From NCBI GenBank assembly GCA_030694985.1, contig JAUYTV010000047.1, forward strand, positions 1-62,072: 62,072 nucleotides of DNA, in the 5' to 3' direction. The DNA comes from Methanoregula sp. (lineage in GTDB: Archaea; Halobacteriota; Methanomicrobia; Methanomicrobiales; Methanospirillaceae). Every line of letters begins with the position of its first letter. Within the stretch, counting starts at the first letter, position 1. Shown here in pieces: positions 59,774 through 62,072 of this stretch. The notes beneath the pieces are model-generated. The model saw only the letters and a program-made list of their open reading frames with translations, searched no databases and was not told the DNA's origin. The position numbers were made by a program, and so were the translations under genes.

Positions 59774-61039
59774 TTATAAAAACCGGCTCTTCAACTTCGC
59801 CACATCCGCCGGCAAATCCAGCACATGCATCTTCCGGTGGCAGTTGGGGCAGAGGAAAACAGTATTTTCAATAACATCCTCTCCTCCCCGGGACAGCCAC
59901 CGGATGTGATGGGTTTCGAGATAGGGTTCCCCATGTACGGTACTGAAGGGAGCTGGCTGGTTGCAGAGCTGGCAGATGCCCCGGGTCTCGCGTTGTGCCG
60001 GTGCCGGAACGAGCGGTTCCCGCTTCAGTACCGGCAATGTTTCCCCAAGCATCCGGCGACCCTTCAGGGAGTACGGTGCCGTGGTGCCGGGTGATGCTGA
60101 GGTGTCAGCTTTCCTTCGGGCGAGCTCCTTTTTTGTCTCCTCCAGGTCCCGGTGGTGGAGGGGGGGACGCTTGTGCCCTACGAGTTTTAACGGGAAGATG
60201 TACACCTCGCGTATCATCTTTTCAATGTCGGTCTGTCGCGAGAGGAAAGGCTTGTCTGAGGGTTCCACTTCGCCCATGTACACATAGTGTCCCGTTTCAA
60301 ACACCTCAAAGAGGCAGAGACGGACGCCATGGGTTTTTGCATCCACGAGCATTTTGTTCTCGGGAAGTGCAATGCCCTCTTTGCCCCCCAGTCCCCTCCC
60401 CGTGTAGTGGAAGAAGTTGTTCACCCAGGCGTCCTCATAGGGGAGCCGGGTGTGATCCGAGACGAGCACGAGAGAGCCGGTCTTTGGCGAGTGCCGCATG
60501 GTTCCTTCGGGACTGCAGTGGAAGATCGCCCGGAGGGTCTCGTTGTCAATGGTATCGCCGGGTTTGAGCGGCACGTGGAATTCCACGGGTTCTGCTCCCA
60601 CTACAGGAGCGTCTTCAAACTCTACATCATAGTGATGGGGGTTCTGCCGCCGGGTAAAATACAGGGACGGGGTGTCGGGGGATTCGCCCCGGCTTTTTTT
60701 GAAAAACTCCAGCCACGTGGGATAGGCCGTGTGGAGCACTGCGGCAAAGTCCGCTCGCCACATCATCCTTGTCCGGGGGGAGAGGTGACTGGTCATCTCG
60801 ATGAAGGCATCGAAGCGCTGTTCCCCGAGCCAGAACACAACTGCCCGTTTTTTACCCGGCTGTAAGTTGCCGACTTCGAAAAATTCCCGGCACTTTTCGG
60901 GGATGATGGTTTCGCGGAAGAGGAAGAACGGCCGATCGGTCTTCTTTATTACAACGGGGCCGGGTTCTGCGGACCAGGAGAGGGAGTGGAAGTCTTCGTT
61001 GTACGGATCTTCTTCGGGAGACGGGGTATGGTTGTGCAT
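59774..61039 (-). CDS. McrA-like HNH endonuclease (type IV restriction)
   Basis: A 421-residue protein with three parts: an unassigned N-terminal domain (about 1-160), an SRA-like domain (GDTIDNETLRAIFHCSPEGT, VSDHTRLPYEDAW, FFHYTGRGLGGKEG, about 165-290), and a C-terminal HNH nuclease (CQLCNQPAP, ETHHIRWLSRGGEDVIENTV, CPNCHRKMH, about 355-410). This order is that of ScoMcrA-like enzymes that cut modified or phosphorothioated DNA. Intact frame. Confidence 0.82.
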   Translation of the reverse strand: MHNHTPSPEEDPYNEDFHSLSWSAEPGPVVIKKTDRPFFLFRETIIPEKCREFFEVGNLQPGKKRAVVFWLGEQRFDAFIEMTSHLSPRTRMMWRADFAAVLHTAYPTWLEFFKKSRGESPDTPSLYFTRRQNPHHYDVEFEDAPVVGAEPVEFHVPLKPGDTIDNETLRAIFHCSPEGTMRHSPKTGSLVLVSDHTRLPYEDAWVNNFFHYTGRGLGGKEGIALPENKMLVDAKTHGVRLCLFEVFETGHYVYMGEVEPSDKPFLSRQTDIEKMIREVYIFPLKLVGHKRPPLHHRDLEETKKELARRKADTSASPGTTAPYSLKGRRMLGETLPVLKREPLVPAPAQRETRGICQLCNQPAPFSTVHGEPYLETHHIRWLSRGGEDVIENTVFLCPNCHRKMHVLDLPADVAKLKSRFL

Positions 61040-61283
61040 GTTTATTGCTTCCGGAAGATTTGGCAGAAAGAGGGATAAGGGTTGTTGGTGGGGATTTGAT
61101 TCCGGAGGTTTGACAGATCCGCCAATGCCACGTGAGCTTCCCTGTCCAGTTACATGCCCGTTACATAAACTCCTCCATCATTATGAAGAGGAAACGGGAT
61201 AATTCCTGCAATTTTGGCCTTCTTCTTTGTGCATATACACATGCCAGTTACATTGGCCGCTAATGCTTGGGAAGTCTGGTTTC

Positions 61284-61383
61284 CCAGAATAAGGTTGAGT
61301 GGAGAGGTTCTGGAGTAATGGGGATCAGATTTGACGCTCAATGGGGCTGATGCCCCAAGCCTGGGTGGGCTTGCCCCGGGGTT
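61284..61383. repeat. Repeated non-coding element, copy C (extended)
   Basis: The best-formed copy. It starts CCAGAATAAGGTTG and contains GGGGATCAGATTTGACGCTC, then two neat hairpins: GGGGCTGATGCCCC and CAAGCCTGGGTGGGCTTG. It ends at the stop codon of the GIY-YIG gene. The rest of 61040-61283 shows no gene; a partly similar segment (GGTGGGGATTTGATTCC...CCACGTGAGCTTCCC) lies at about 61089-61142. Confidence 0.72.
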
Positions 61384-62072
61384 ATGTGCTGTTCCTGAAC
61401 TGGTACTCCGGTGCTTTCCGGTTCTGCTCAAAATAATTCCCCATCAGATCATTTTCCAGCTCTTTGAGATGATGCGGGAAAACCGATGGGGCTATGATTT
61501 GGTACGAGAACTGCAGCGATTTCTTATCCCAACTTTTCCGGCTGTGATCAATCAGCCGCTTGCCAACATCTGCGGACTGGCCGATATATACGATCTCGTG
61601 TGTTCCGGAATCCGCGAGCAGGCACAGGCCGGCACCGTAGGTACTGTTCCGGACATTTTCCGCATCAAGCGATATCCAAGCCGACCACTCCAGGCCCATC
61701 CAGTCCAGGTCCCCGGGAGATCCGGTTGTTTCCAGTGGTGCAATGCTCGGCCATCCCGCCGGGTTATCCTTCTGGCCCGCTTCAAGTTTCCCGCCGCGTA
61801 AGTTCTCTTTCCGGTTGGTGGACATCCGGTAGCGCGGGTGGAACCGCTTAAAGTTGCAGAGCGTCGATGCACCGTGTTCCTGCCGGTACCGGTACAGGAG
61901 ATAACTCACCATCCCCCGCCTGCCATTTATCGAGGCATCGAGCGGGGCGGCGGAACATTCGTACTCGAACCCCTCTGCATCCTGCCAGGCCCGGAGCGAG
62001 GGGGCGGCCGTGTGGGGATCGTTCCAGGGCATCAGGTCTTTTCGTTTGATGGTGTGGCGGAGTTCGTTCACT
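61382..62072 (-). CDS. GIY-YIG-domain protein (5' end beyond window)
   Basis: At least 229 residues, continuing past the right edge. The visible N-terminal part (NELRHTIKRKDLMPWNDPHT) probably ends one GIY-YIG domain whose core is outside; the copy at 54600-54830 supplies the missing MYIGETRRT. A second GIY-YIG module is near the C-terminus (GLCLLADSGTHEIVYIGQSA, DVGKRLIDHSRKSW). The frame is open. Function unknown; a nuclease is likely. Fragments of this gene lie at 53291, 54600 and 56265. Confidence 0.75.
   Translation of the reverse strand, partial: VNELRHTIKRKDLMPWNDPHTAAPSLRAWQDAEGFEYECSAAPLDASINGRRGMVSYLLYRYRQEHGASTLCNFKRFHPRYRMSTNRKENLRGGKLEAGQKDNPAGWPSIAPLETTGSPGDLDWMGLEWSAWISLDAENVRNSTYGAGLCLLADSGTHEIVYIGQSADVGKRLIDHSRKSWDKKSLQFSYQIIAPSVFPHHLKELENDLMGNYFEQNRKAPEYQFRNST

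Noticed and set aside
61150-61431. 93-codon minus-strand frame (GASPPRLGASAPL...)
   Set aside because: It is the translation of the repeated hairpin element and overlaps the GIY-YIG stop, so it is a spurious frame.

Overview
The window comes from a hydrogenotrophic methanogenic archaeon. It carries a complete mtr operon (methyl-H4MPT:coenzyme M methyltransferase), an Eha-type energy-converting hydrogenase continuous with formylmethanofuran dehydrogenase, and the methyl-coenzyme M reductase activation component A2. TATA boxes and leaderless starts are archaeal. The gene families (DUF2124, FmdE, DUF134, DUF5320, DUF4405, DUF5667, ArsP-type permease with DGC proteins) suggest Methanomicrobiales, probably Methanoregulaceae. 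The taxon is inference; no rRNA lies in the window.

Layout. 0.3-5.9 kb, minus strand: mtrEDCBAF, then a second mtrA copy fused to mtrG, then mtrH. 6.2-7.6 kb: a Kv-type K+ channel and an acylphosphatase. 7.75-15.1 kb: an arsenic/thiol-redox island. An eleven-gene minus-strand operon (three DGC-domain proteins, cupin, permease, a frameshifted small protein, mini-thioredoxin, ferredoxin:thioredoxin reductase, C_GCAxxG_C_C protein, Acr3, ArsC) diverges from arsR, a thioredoxin-like lipoprotein and a CcdA/ArsG-like membrane protein. Both directions appear to share one TATA box inside a dyad. 16.7-27.6 kb, plus strand: overlapping eha genes run straight into fwdDBAC, which joins H2-dependent, ion-driven ferredoxin reduction to the first step of CO2 reduction.

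28.7-34 kb: two operons around atwA, Mrp/NBP35 ATPase, DUF5320, DUF134, a Cys/His-rich protein and two copies of an unnamed ~110-residue family. Both operons have the same dyad next to the TATA box. 34-38 kb: DUF4405, a membrane-anchored HTH protein, a DUF5667 protein and CbiMN cobalt uptake. 38-43.6 kb: metal or corrinoid ABC importer with an embedded methyltransferase, followed by FmdE-family and DUF2124 genes. 44-48.5 kb: small proteins, a second methyltransferase, an exported phosphatase with a Cys-x5-Arg signature, and two P-loop kinases.

48.7-62 kb is an accessory, defence-rich and decaying region. It holds an AbiE-like type IV toxin-antitoxin pair behind three 37-bp tandem repeats, a SET-domain protein, two AAA ATPases each behind its own pair of dyads, broken MazF, RelE, PIN and Fic genes with antitoxins that can still be read, an intact McrA-like HNH endonuclease, a GIY-YIG gene running off the right edge with three fragments of it scattered upstream, and a repeated ~60-bp non-coding element beside gene 3' ends. 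The strongest candidates for novelty are the MtrA-MtrG fusion, the shared-dyad regulon around atwA, the multi-DGC arsenic/redox operon, and the repeat element with the GIY-YIG fragments.
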